From Astrothelium macrocarpum (lineage: Eukaryota; Ascomycota; Dothideomycetes; Trypetheliales; Trypetheliaceae), in NCBI GenBank assembly GCA_021030915.1, contig JAGEMR010000022.1, positions 62,001 to 126,000 on the forward strand: DNA of 64,000 nt, written 5' to 3'. The notes under the pieces are model-generated. The model saw only the letters and a list, made by a program, of their open reading frames with translations. It did no database searches and was not told the origin of the DNA. A program made the translations under genes and the position numbers. Shown piece after piece: positions 44,130 through 54,246 of this stretch (the stretch's first letter is position 1; each line of letters opens with the position of its first letter).

Positions 44130-45182
44130 TCAAGGCAGTCCTCGACCGCCATTGATCGCCTTTTGTAGCTGAGACGTGTTCGGCCGGTTCTCTATCAATT
44201 CCACGTCAGCCAATGCTTTCACAACCCCGGCCCCGAAATTCGACGTTTTATATCCTCTTTTCATACCCACAACAAAGAAAGACCGAAAAGAAAAATTCCA
44301 TCACTCACCAGCATACCGCTCATAGCTATCCAAATACAACGCATCCTCACTCGTCGTACACCTCACCGCATCATCCCTCTCCAGCGCCTCCACCCACCTC
44401 CACCACCGCGTGCCCGGCTCGGGATCGGGCCAGCCGCGATACGGCTTCAGCACGCGGCCCAACCGCAGGATCCACGGCGCGGCCTGGATATCGACAAACG
44501 AGATCTTGGCGCCGAGGAAAAAGGGCCCCTCCGGGTGCGCGGCGTCGATGAGCTTGTGCAGGTCGGTGTGCAGCTCCGCCGCGAGCGCCGGCTGGTCGTC
44601 GGTGGTCTGCGATTGCAGCAGCCGGTAGAAGGACGGGATCAGGTGGCGGTTGATGTGGTCGGCCCAGAGGCGGGAGTGTGCGCGGTCTTGGGGGGAGGTG
44701 GGGAGGAGGGGGACACCTTCGTTGAGATCCTCGAGCTGGAGAGGGGCGTTAGTTGGGAGGGAGGGTGAATGGGGTTTGAAAAGAGGGAGGGACGGACGTA
44801 TTCCATGAGGACGGTGCTCTCGTAGCAGGCCCAGTCGCCGTGGCGGAGGGCGGGGACGAGGCCGCGAGGGTTGACTTCGAGGAGCGATTGGGGTTTCTTG
44901 TAAGGGTCGACTTCGATGTATTGGTAAGGAAGCTGTTTCACTTCGAGGGATATCCAGACTCGTTGCACGAATGGGCTATCGCTTGTGAGCTCTTGGTGTG
45001 TGGGAGCATTGCTGCGGTAACTGCGGGATAGGAATGCTTATTGAGAATTCCACTGACCAGAAGCAGCTGCCGAATAACTTCAGTTCATGATCTTTCGAAT
45101 GGCGCTTGACTGTGTCAAGTGCTTTTCCAGAGGCTCGCTTGTGGTATGTTTTCTTGCCATTCTCGTCAACATTGTCCGACAT
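44130..45182 (-). CDS. Glutathione S-transferase, omega-like fungal type
   Basis: Four exons, complement of 44130-44191, 44309-44735, 44798-44975 and 45058-45182, give 263 residues. The N-terminal thioredoxin-like domain carries the motif CPFVQRVW with Cys42 in the active-site position, as in omega-type GSTs, and continues with IEVDPYKKP, NPRGLVPAL and ESTVLMEY. The helical domain contains LEDLNEGVPLLP, the segment HSRLWADHINRHLIP, PFFLGAKISFVDIQAAPW and YLDSYERYAENRPNTSQLQ. About 30 residues precede the domain (KKTYHKRASGKALDTVKRHS), common in this fungal group. One donor is GTCCGT and one is GTCAGT. Expected to act on glutathione conjugates or thiol transfer in the cytosol. The frame upstream of ATG 45182 has only a TTG start. 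Confidence 0.92.
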
Positions 45183-45413
45183 ATTGGCATATATTGTTGT
45201 ATTCCACGAAGACAGCGTGCAAAATGAAGCTTTGTTGGGAAGTAACTTTGAAGTGGAAGGGAATGTAAATGTAGAAGTAGTGTACAAGTGATTATTCTAG
45301 CAACGGTACGATGCAGATGTGGAATTGAACGCTAAAAGCCGGGTACTTTGTATAGAGCGAAGATAACAATTCATACGAGTTTTATACCATCCGTTTGTAG
45401 ACGGGTTGACAAT

Positions 45414-46756
45414 TTATATCACCAGAGTTGGTGGTACCGAAGCATTTGGGCGTGCATTGAAGCACCCCACTATGATAGCGGTGATGCAATCATTTATGAC
45501 GTTATCACAACAATTTTCCGAAAGAGGCAGATGCATGGAATGACAAGGCGGTTTTTCGGATACTGACGGAATCAGACTTACAATGGCCTTTTTATTCTCC
45601 TTTTCCCTTTTGATCATCCATCTAACGACGCTATTCTTCTTCACACGGTCACTCTCTTCTAGGGTATGTCTGTGTGCTTCGGGGGCTCCATCAGACTTTC
45701 CATCGCCTGCAAAGCCATTCACTCGCTGGATGGTGTAGTATTTACCTCCTCCGGAAGTCGATGGAGGAAGTGGATCAAGTCGACCCATTGACGGCAATGA
45801 CCACGTCTGTTGGTTGGCAAGCGGACCGTCAGAACCTATCGACGCAAAAGACGTCCCATTGAAGCTGGTTGCCGGCGTGTCATTCATGTCCTCAAGAACT
45901 GCTCCATCCAGGTGTTCGGTAATCTTAATCTTGACATCGCAGAGGTCTCGTTCCCGTGCTACTCGTCTCCTCTTCTTTTTGTTCGGGTCATTGGACTTTG
46001 GTGTTCCAGGCGGACGACCCTTTAACCGACAATCCCAGTAATGTGAGATGAAGGGTTTTCGCTTGTATTTCTGGGTTGAGCGGTGGGAGTAGACATTGTC
46101 AACGTGAGGCCAGTAAGTCTGAAATCTAGTTTGGAGAAAGAGGTTCGTCAGTGTTTTGAGAGATGGCAACAGAATTACGAAACGCACTCCTCTTCAGTAA
46201 GAGTAATAGGTTCCTCGATATAGAACAACTTCTCCCGCCATGCCTGTAAATCTGGTGGATTTGGGATGAGTCTTAAGCCTTCGAGGTGAGAATCATTCTT
46301 CTCTGGTAGATCGTCTGGTATAGTTTGGTCGCTGTGAAGGCCGTTGAACGGATCACCAGCTGGGAAATCGTGAGCTGACTGGCTGGGTACTGCTCGAGTT
46401 GGAGGCAAGACGTCGAAGTTGTCCCCATTTACTGGCGATGGTATGAAAGAGAATTCTGATATATGGGGCGGCAGTAACTGATGATGGGTCGCGTCAAAAG
46501 AATTCAGGGGTGGAAGAGACGTATTGAATGGATCAATGGCTTGAAGTGATTGGCTCTGGATGACAAAATCATTCTGATAGCGCCCAGACGGCTCTGCTGG
46601 GCTGGATGCATCAAATCCAGGAGGGCTTGATCCATATGGTCCTAGATTGCGACTGTCATTGCCTTGTACATCCTGGTACGGTTGTGATGCAGATTGCCGG
46701 AGTAGGGAAGGTAGTGATAGCTGCTGCGGTAACGCAGATCCAGGGGAAGCATTCAT
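45414..46756 (-). CDS. Conserved-looking basic fungal protein, C-terminus unresolved
   Basis: Exon 1 is complement of 46188-46756 and exon 2 starts at 46125; the 62-base intron has donor GTGCGT and an ACTAG acceptor. The first half is Pro/Ser/Gln-rich. The second starts with TEEEFQTYWPHVDNVYSHRS, then KYKRKPFISHYWDCRLKGRP and ARERDLCDVKIKITEHLDG, which has the look of a conserved DNA- or RNA-binding region; I recall this block from many filamentous fungi but no function. Exon 2 probably ends at 45582 before a canonical GTAAGT; reading through gives a stop at 45414 and 426 residues. Where the next exon lies is unclear. One option, with an in-phase acceptor inside the start of the GST gene, would fuse both proteins. 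A separate gene is the simpler reading. Confidence 0.72.
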
Positions 46757-47213
46757 GAAGCGCCTGATTAACCGCCGTTGGGCAAAATCTCTTGCCTCTT
46801 TAACATGTCATACAAGAGGAAGCTTAATCGGGCCGTCAGGGACGACTTTGAGTCACGTGATTCATGAATCTCTCCGAAAGCCTGGAGGCTCTGTTTTTGC
46901 AATAGAAAACAACGTTACTTTGGTTAGTTCTTCCAAATGTTAATTCATTACCGATGTCTCAATTCATAGATGTGTGCCTTTGCAACGATCTGTGGTAATA
47001 GCATTATTGTTGATTCAGTCATAACTTGCATTCTTGTGAAACTCAAAAGGAATCGTCTATTGAGGAAGTTATTTTGAGGAGGCTGGCTTCCATGTAGTTC
47101 CCAAACCAAGTTTTGACAAGGCAATACCCTACATGCTCCGTGGACGACCTGAACGCCGATGCTCAATGCTTCGATATGTTTGACCCATAGCACAAGAATT
47201 TTCGTGCAGTCAT
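46757..47213. other. Intergenic region
   Basis: 457 bases between two minus-strand genes: the promoter of the basic-protein gene and the 3' flank of eIF3h. Nothing else seen. Confidence 0.45.
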
Positions 47214-48465
47214 TTAAACTCCCTCACCCGGTAGCAAATTATTCTTCACCGCAAACATCTTAGTATTGACACCCGCCGTGAAGCCATCAACCTGTCTGGC
47301 ATACTGTTCCACTTGTCTCGAGTTGAGGAGAATCTCCAACCGACTGGGTTCTTGAGGGAGCTTGAACAATCGCTGCCATTCATCTTCAGGCAACGGCGTT
47401 TGTTTGGCAGCTGTGCGTGCAGCATTTTCAGCTTTTCGCTTCTGCTGCCATGCCGTAATCTTCGCCTGCTCACGTCCAAGCGAACGTTGGTAATACTGAT
47501 GATTGTTCAGTTCGGTGTGATGATTCTCTATACTATCGAGTAAGAGATCGCAAGTCTTCTCCAGATAAGGATCGATTGAGAGATCCAGCGTATCAAAATT
47601 CGGACACATGGGATTTGATGATACACGCGTGTCGTTTGAGAGAGCTGCAAGGTTTGGCGGAAAGTCCAGAGGTTCCTTGGGAGGATTGGAAGGAATTTGG
47701 TGAAGGAGAGAAGTGAGCAGGTGCGAATTATGTATTACGATGGGAAGTTCGACAAGGATATCTTGATATCGAAGACCACTTTTTTGCAGACTATTCACTA
47801 GTCAATGTCACGGCTCTTAGAGTGTGGGCATGGGATTAGCAAACCTCTCCGTAGTGAACTTTCCCTCGCGATAGGCTGACATGAATAGAGGAGACAATCG
47901 GTACGCTCGTATGCTCAAGCTGCCACTAGAACTCCTACTCACGTCGTGCACTAAAGCGACCGTCCGCTCATTCATTTCCTTTTGGTAGAAAAACTGGTTC
48001 TCGATTGTGTTTGCATTTACGAAATTTCCCATGCTTGTGCTCGTATACCAGCCAACATTATTCGCATCCACATTTACTTCTCTTAAAAACTTGATCATCT
48101 CTGTTTGATACGATGTGTTTGCCTTTGCACGAGGCGCCGCTGCTGAAAGGTTTGAAGAGTCTTGATGGGAGTCTGCAGGGAGATCGATTGTGGGAAATGG
48201 GAATGAATTGGTAATTTCGAGTTTGTCACCATTGTCCATGCCGACAATGGAGCCCGTCGCCGTAGTCGGAAATGTCTGGGAAGCATGCTTGATGATTTTC
48301 ATCACAACCTTTCAAATAGTTAATATTGGGTCAAAAGCTATGAAGCAGTGTGCTCTTGCCAGCGCTTCAACCTGCACTTCGCGAAGCGATGCATCTCGTC
48401 TGCATGAAGTTCAGCCTTCGAATCACATGCATGTTCGAATTGCACACTCACAGTGAATCTGCCAT
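47214..48465 (-). CDS. Translation initiation factor eIF3 subunit H
   Basis: MPN-domain subunit of the eIF3 complex, needed for translation initiation on ribosomes. Four exons, complement of 47214-47790, 47845-48308, 48360-48399 and 48452-48465, give 364 residues. The protein begins MADSLRDASLREVQVEALVV, then MKIIKHASQTFPTTATGSIV, the eIF3h signature. The metalloprotease position is degenerate (VGWYTSTSMGNFVN), as in this non-catalytic subunit. Later come FMSAYREGKF and PIVIHNSHL, and the C-terminus ends in FAVKNNLLPGEGV. Exon 1 has only 14 coding bases. Intron 2 begins with GC rather than GT (GCAAGA) and ends in AAG, a GC-AG intron. Both small exons are required to restore the conserved N-terminus and keep phase. 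Confidence 0.92.
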
Positions 48466-49267
48466 GATTTTCGTTGCGGATGTTAGGCGGTCTCAACGGG
48501 AAAAAACGATGGTGGAAAATACAGCGGCTCTGAGGTGCGGCTTCGTGTTCGGAAGGCCCTCGCTTCTAACTTGTGGGCCACTCTGAAAATACGGACCAAA
48601 TTGTCTTTAGTTGGACGGCTTATGAAGATCTTGGAACCGAGTTTTGCATATAGATGACTTCTTATTTGAGGTGATTGGCTTTAGAAAGGGCACATGCAAG
48701 GCTTGGGCCAAAATCTCTCGAAGTATTGACGGCTACCACAATTTCCTCTGAATACTTATCCTTTTCAGCAACTTATAGAACTAGTGTAATATCCAGAGTA
48801 ATTCATTTCAATTCAAGCTTCCTTACATGTTATAGCAAATCGTCGCTTTTGAAGCTTTGTAGGAAAGTCTCTGTTGTGCGAACGACAGGATCTAAAGTAC
48901 GAAATCAAGCATGGAGACTTGATATGAGCGGGCACATTATGCGTATTTTCGCGTGGATTGACACCTTGACTCAATGATTTCTTACCACTACGGAAGAGCC
49001 GCTAGGAATCTGGTCTAAAGTGAGGCAAAGTCATCACGTCTCTGTTACATGTATCGGTGAACGCCGCAGCAATAGTCTTGACTTAATCGAAACTGAGATA
49101 CCATCCGACCGAAATCGGGAACACGTAACGCTGAAATCATTTACCTCACAACTCACGCTCTTGATTTACCTTTTTTAAAGAGCACAGTATTTTGCCGCAA
49201 ATTCGACGTGATAATCTAGAAGCTCGTTCTATGTGTTCTGTTCGAAAAAGTATCACAAAACTTCAAG
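48466..49267. other. Divergent intergenic region
   Basis: About 800 bases between eIF3h (minus) and the secreted-protein gene (plus), holding both promoters. No gene seen. Confidence 0.45.
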
Positions 49268-50182
49268 ATGAAAGTTTTAGCCATTTTATTTGCTTTCCCC
49301 TTCATTACATTTGGTTCTCCTACCAATGATTTCCCAGTGTAAGTCTCTCAAAGCGTATAAAGAACGATAGCAGCTTACTAAAGAGAATTCAGCAACCCAG
49401 CCAAAAAAAATTATTCCATGCCTAGAAATTATTCCATGCCTATCAATCAATGCCCACAAATGCTTTACGATCCTTCTCTGCAGGGTATGGAGACCTATGA
49501 TGTGTTTTTGGCGTCTTATTGCGACAATAAGTCAACAAGAGATTGGCATATTATCTGCTCATCACCACAGGAAGGTTCGTCTGGCACTGGGGCGGTTAAC
49601 ACAAATAATACAGGCAGATGTGACCACTCTCGAACATGCGTTGATGGGGCCTTGAGAAATGACATGCCAATGGCCTGGTGTGTATCTGGCAGCGCTTTCG
49701 TGGCTTTGAGCCAGATGGCTCTTTCTTCTTATGCTCAGGCCGACGAAACAAATTCTACTCACCCTGGTGTACTGGATTCCAGTCAGATTACCCTGCCGAT
49801 CCTCAAGCAGGTCACACCTTCGACTTCCCCAGATACTGACGACTATTCTTTCCCATTTGTCGATTCGCACCCTCCTGCAGTATTCGTAATAGCACCTCAG
49901 CTGGACAAGTACTTTCTTCAATGGACGACGTGTTTTATCATTGGGGGATCTCCAAGAAAACTTTTGAAAGCTCGTAGAATAAGTTTCGTAGCCAGGCGCA
50001 GTTTCGGTGCACCCATAGGTATAACGAAGTCGTGCTCGGATTGTAGCTGGCTAACCTCTTCGAATCGGATACCCTTTTTGAATTACTTCTCGGTATGGGT
50101 AACGCCACCATATGACAATGACTCATGGGAGCCAAAATGTGTACAAGGAATTTCGTCAAAACTTTTCAGCACTCACCCATAA
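49268..50182 (+). CDS. Secreted cysteine-rich protein, family member B (MAWCVS family)
   Basis: Two exons, 49268-49338 and 49393-50182, with a 54-base intron directly after the signal peptide (MKVLAILFAFPFITFGSP); 286 residues. The mature part has INQCPQ, ASYCDN, IICSS, RCDHSRTC, then MPMAWCVSGSAFV and an alanine/serine-rich stretch. Near the C-terminus are the motif SCSDCSWL and a Val-Trp-Val-containing hydrophobic segment. The order of cysteines, MAWCVS followed by AFV, and SCSDCS matches the single-exon protein at 22322-23227, so both belong to one family. It differs by lacking the sequon-rich repeat and by having an intron. Likely secreted; function unknown. It lies upstream of the UstYa gene, but I do not claim it belongs to that pathway. 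Confidence 0.8.
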
Positions 50183-51955
50183 TTTGGACTGTATCTAGAA
50201 CATTCGTATACAAAGGGAGCTTGTTCGTTCTAGGTAGTCAAGCATTTGGTCTCTTTTATACTTCAGCTCCATGATAGGAAAGCATCGGCAAAGCCATTTG
50301 AAAGCGCTGACCATGTATTGATTTGACTTAACTTCTAGCAAGACTCAACTTTGGCTTAGTAGTTGTCCGGGCTACTCAACTGTTGCTCAAGGCTATTCAC
50401 CCTTCAGTGGTGTTAGGGCCGTATTGTGATAGTATTTCGGAATGGAAACCAAGGCGCATGGGATGAAAGTAAGGACCAGGGGGCGCTAAGCCGCTAGATT
50501 CATTACCTAATTTATTACCTAAGCTCATTATAGACATGACAAGTCGTTGCATTTCGACTTTGATAGCGAGCTTGTCCATGTTATCCTTGTGATCACGTAT
50601 GATGTTAGCTGGTGTATAATGTGACTTCGGCGGGAGATTGAGCACTGTGATTCTGTACGCAAAGAGAATCAAGTAATGAGCAGTCTGATCAGATACGGTG
50701 TTGAAGAACTGGAAAAGTGACATGCATTCGTACACAATACATCCCTTGACTCAGGCTGGAAGGGCTGTTCTTCATCTTGGAACTCGCCAGGTTGTAATAA
50801 TATTACAAAGCATATGCTTACCTCTCTTATCAAGCAGGGTTGGCTCTTGGCTTTCGAAGAATCGATATGAGTTTAGTTCGTCCATTATTGTGAAAAACAA
50901 CAGTAATTGGTGGCTCAAAGGTGCTAAGAGACATCCTAATGCGTGACATCGACGCTAGGCTATAAGAGGTAGACTAAGCCACACGGCTCAGCTTCGGCTC
51001 ATTCTATGCTCTGACTGCCTGCTGCTCAATCTTCTCTCAATCTGGTTCAAGGACTGCTCAAGCTGGTTCAAGGGCTACTCAAGCTAAGTTAGGGGCTGTT
51101 CAGACCTGCTCAGATCTTGCTCACTCCCACTTGTGAGTCCCCGAATTCATTGGTCCGCTGCATTCAGTATATGGCCCCATATTCCGTTGCTTTCACACCG
51201 AGTAAGCGCCTGTGTTAAGGTACTGGGACATTGTTGAAGACTATAGATCTAGTGAATCGACCTCTTGGGCGCCTAAAAGATCTACTGCTTCCATTTCGGA
51301 TAATACGGCGGCACGATAACTCTTGTTACGGTCAACGCTACTATGACCACTACGATTGTTATTCTTACGACTTCAACGGAAACAAGACCGTAACATCTAC
51401 TGGCACGATTCATAGACCATCACGTTCTCTGTTAGTAGGGATGCTAGCTTGACAGCCTTTATCATGACTGTCACCGCCACCATCACGCATTTCCTTCCAA
51501 ACCTGAGATGGATTTGTGGACCATATCTAGAACGCGGAATACCATGTCTCGTCTCCCTCGAGCCAGACCTGTTACGGTTTCACACACGTAAAAGATTGCG
51601 ATCTTCCTTTGACTGTTTCAGGCCAGCATTGGAAGACTGTAAGTGGTGTATTTCTTTCCTCCGACCCCACACGTATGCGAATCCTTTTCTTATGCGGCTT
51701 TGTGGCACAGTTTTCAGGCCCAAGGTATCCATGTCCCTTTTCGGGTAGCCCCGGCATGTGTACGGCACGGATGTAGCATTGCGCCGCCTCGAATGTAGCA
51801 GAAGGCATGGTAAACTTCCGGTGTCCATCTGATCGTAGTCTCCGTACATTACCCATCTCTATTATATCGCCAAAGAAAAATTTCCTTCAGGAAACACGAA
51901 CCTAATCAATAGATCCCACGTGCTTCGGTTGTATCAATTTCGCGTCCTACAGATC
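50183..51955. other. Gene-free stretch with possible gene remnants
   Basis: About 1.8 kb. An open frame on the minus strand (50397-50735) has a natural-looking segment LGNKLGNESSGLAPPGP and could be an exon remnant, but nothing extends it. Near 51045-51115 the pieces CTGCTCAA and GGTTCAAG recur as an irregular short repeat. No intact gene seen. Confidence 0.45.
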
Positions 51956-52892
51956 ATGTTCTTTTCGGACAATAAATATAGTCTTCTGCCGACCAATATT
52001 CGATCGGAGAGTCCCTTGAGAAGTCATGAACTTCAGTCACCAGTACAGTCGCGCAAATGGTATTCTCGACACAAGAGCAATCTACTGCTAATTTTGCCCC
52101 TTTCTCTATCAATTTGTTTCAATGGATATCAAGCCTTTCGGTTCGCTGCGACGGAGAGGGAACGAGATGCTGCACACTCTGCGTACAGTAAGCATACACA
52201 TCAAGCAGCCGGCCCATGTAGTAAAACAAGACTAAGTTTCCAAGGTGGTCTCGCGTACGACACTCCTATGACTTACCAAGCACACACGGATTATTGGAGT
52301 GATAACGACACCATAGCGGATGCGCTTTGGGATTCAATAGACACCAATCCAATGGCTGTAGCTCTGTCAGACCAATTTATCGAGCAGCGTGGACTCCCGT
52401 CTTCCTCTCGCTTTGTCTGGGATGATGAGAAGGGCATCTACTATATAAAGGCATTTCATGACCTACACTGCTTGGTGTGTTTCCTTGACTCAATACTCCT
52501 CCATATGCTTATATCCAGTTCAGAAGCTTTTGCGTCAAGGACTTATCGACCGTGAGCGCGGTCACGATACAACTATTGAAGCGGGACATCTGTATCACTG
52601 TCTGGATGCACTCAGGCAAGATGTCATATGCAAAGCCGACGACACGCCAATGCCCATAGGTATGATCGACCACAGTGTCGGGGATGGTCAGGTCATGAAA
52701 TGCCGCAACTGGGACAAATTAGTCGCTTGGACTCAGCAGCCCGAACGCAATGCTTGTTGGAAAATTATAAGTGACTATAAACCAATCGTCCATACACTCG
52801 AGCGACACCAATTCTGCCCGACTGATTCTCAATACTATCCGGTCATGGAAGCCTATTTCAAGAAGTTTGGTCATGAGAATCCGTTTGGCTAG
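51956..52892 (+). CDS. UstYa-family (DUF3328) oxidase-like protein
   Basis: Two exons, 51956-52474 and 52524-52892, with a 49-base intron; 295 residues. A short cytosolic N-terminus is followed by a single membrane segment at about residues 41-60 (LLLILPLSLSICFNGYQAF), and the rest should face the secretory lumen. The two family motifs are intact: HDLHCL at 168-173, with the intron directly after it, and HCLDALRQ starting at His198. Proteins of this family carry out oxidative steps (cyclisation, hydroxylation, halogenation) on fungal ribosomal peptides such as ustiloxin and asperipin, and on some nonribosomal peptides. The junction choice restores HDLHCL-KLLRQGL in frame; other acceptors break it. 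It sits 0.9 kb upstream of the Kex2-repeat precursor on the same strand, which suggests a shared pathway. Confidence 0.88.
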
Positions 52893-53808
52893 GCAAAGCT
52901 GTTCCACCTTGTTCACATTCTTTTTATACTATTTACAATCTGAAGCACAAGAACATGATCCAGGATAGTAAGCAGGCTCAATCCAGGTCTTTCAAAGTCT
53001 AGAAAGACACAAAGAAAGCAAACCTCTTCTGAAACCTATAACAAAGCCTGATAGCTTGAGCGACTACCATAGAAGTTTTATTCGTGGCAGTCGTTGATAG
53101 ACCGGTTTAGGGTATCACTTCAGTGCGATTCTTAACATTGATAGTTGCCGTGTAACCGGCAGCCTTACAAATGAAAGCGCCATTTCTCAGCGCAGGAGCT
53201 TCAACCCTGTGTTCGATAGTGGCCAAGTGAGTCTGTCCCATCGTGCGGTATGCAAGTTGATACTTCGAAGCTAAAGTGGCATAAGCAAATCATCCTAGCG
53301 ACGGCCTGCTGGTCAGCATGCAACCGCACTAGATGATCTAGACCACCATGCCGTCGTGCAACGGACGGATCTGATGAATCCTTCGCAGGGAGTTGATGTT
53401 TCCCGATCGAGCACTTCCGTCGATATGCCTTGATTCCGATCCGCTCAACTCCATGACTCGAGGAACAGGCTGGATCAACAGAGCCTTTCGGATGCATTGG
53501 ATTGCTGTATTATCACGGGACACTTGACTTTTGCATTCTCGATCAAGGGAGCGGTGTGGGTGCTGATCGCGCTGGAGAGCGATTTCCATTTCGAGTGAAC
53601 AATTTCGTGCCGCAAGGAATTTTCCACTAATGAAAGCATCTGTCTTCTAATATATAAGCTGTTTCCTTGGCATAGAATTCCTTCAACTGTCCTTCGCACA
53701 ATTTACCTAGATCATCACGGCCATTCCATACAATATACAGAGGTGACAACCTTATTCCGATCTCCTGTATACTTCTGACGTATTATTAGACTTCACATAA
53801 CAACAGTC
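52893..53808. other. Region between the UstYa and precursor genes
   Basis: About 0.9 kb. No gene could be read; open frames at 53201-53497 and 53338-53589 (minus) have no motif. It likely carries the precursor promoter; the sequence TATATAAG occurs at 53651-53658, about 155 bases before the start codon, and could be a TATA-type element. Confidence 0.45.
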
Positions 53809-54246
53809 ATGCATCTTACATCGATTTCTCTTATTGCTTTCGGTCTTATTGGCGCTGGTTTGGCAGCACCAACCCCGCCAGTCTTCAGCTTGACGGAAGA
53901 GCGCCGTTCCATCGAGAGCCGAGCTTCGCCAGATTTGAATAACGAAATTGTTCCTCCCGCTGCGATTGGGAAGCGAGAAGCTCCAGATCTTAGCGTGGAG
54001 ATCACGCCTCCCGCGGCAATTGGGAGACGGGAGACTCCAGACTTAAGCAACGAAATCACCCCCCCAGCAGCTATTGGGAAGCGAGAGACCCCGGATCTCA
54101 GCGTCGAGATAACGCCCCCCGCCGCAATTGGCAGGCGGGAGAGTCCGGACTTGAGCAGCGAAATTACGCCCCCGGCGGCGATTGGCAAGCGAGAGACTCC
54201 AGATTTAGGAAGCGAAATCACGCCTCCAGCGGCGATTGGCAGATAA
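53809..54246 (+). CDS. Secreted Kex2-processed repeat precursor (RiPP/KEP-type)
   Basis: Single exon, 145 residues. The signal peptide is MHLTSISLIAFGLIGAGLAA, followed by a short spacer and six tandem units of 18 residues, typical unit ETPDLSVEITPPAAIGRR. Dibasic ends alternate KR and RR at 55-56, 73-74, 91-92, 109-110 and 127-128, and the last unit ends in a single Arg before the stop. Kex2 cleavage and trimming would release 16-residue peptides of the form E-(A/T/S)-PDL-(S/G)-(V/N/S)-EITPPAAIG; unit 1 deviates (NNEIVPPAAIG). Units vary at codon level more than at protein level, which argues for selection on the peptide. This layout is shared by ustiloxin-type RiPP precursors and by other fungal Kex2-processed repeat proteins, and a UstYa gene lies next to it. 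No Tyr, Phe, Trp or Cys occurs in the unit. Confidence 0.9.
   Translation: MHLTSISLIAFGLIGAGLAAPTPPVFSLTEERRSIESRASPDLNNEIVPPAAIGKREAPDLSVEITPPAAIGRRETPDLSNEITPPAAIGKRETPDLSVEITPPAAIGRRESPDLSSEITPPAAIGKRETPDLGSEITPPAAIGR
53928..54243 (+). repeat. Six tandem 54-bp coding repeats of the precursor gene
   Basis: Each unit encodes one 18-residue peptide plus dibasic site; the sixth lacks one basic residue. The block covers residues 41-145. Differences are mainly at third codon positions and at the two variable residue positions. Confidence 0.88.
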
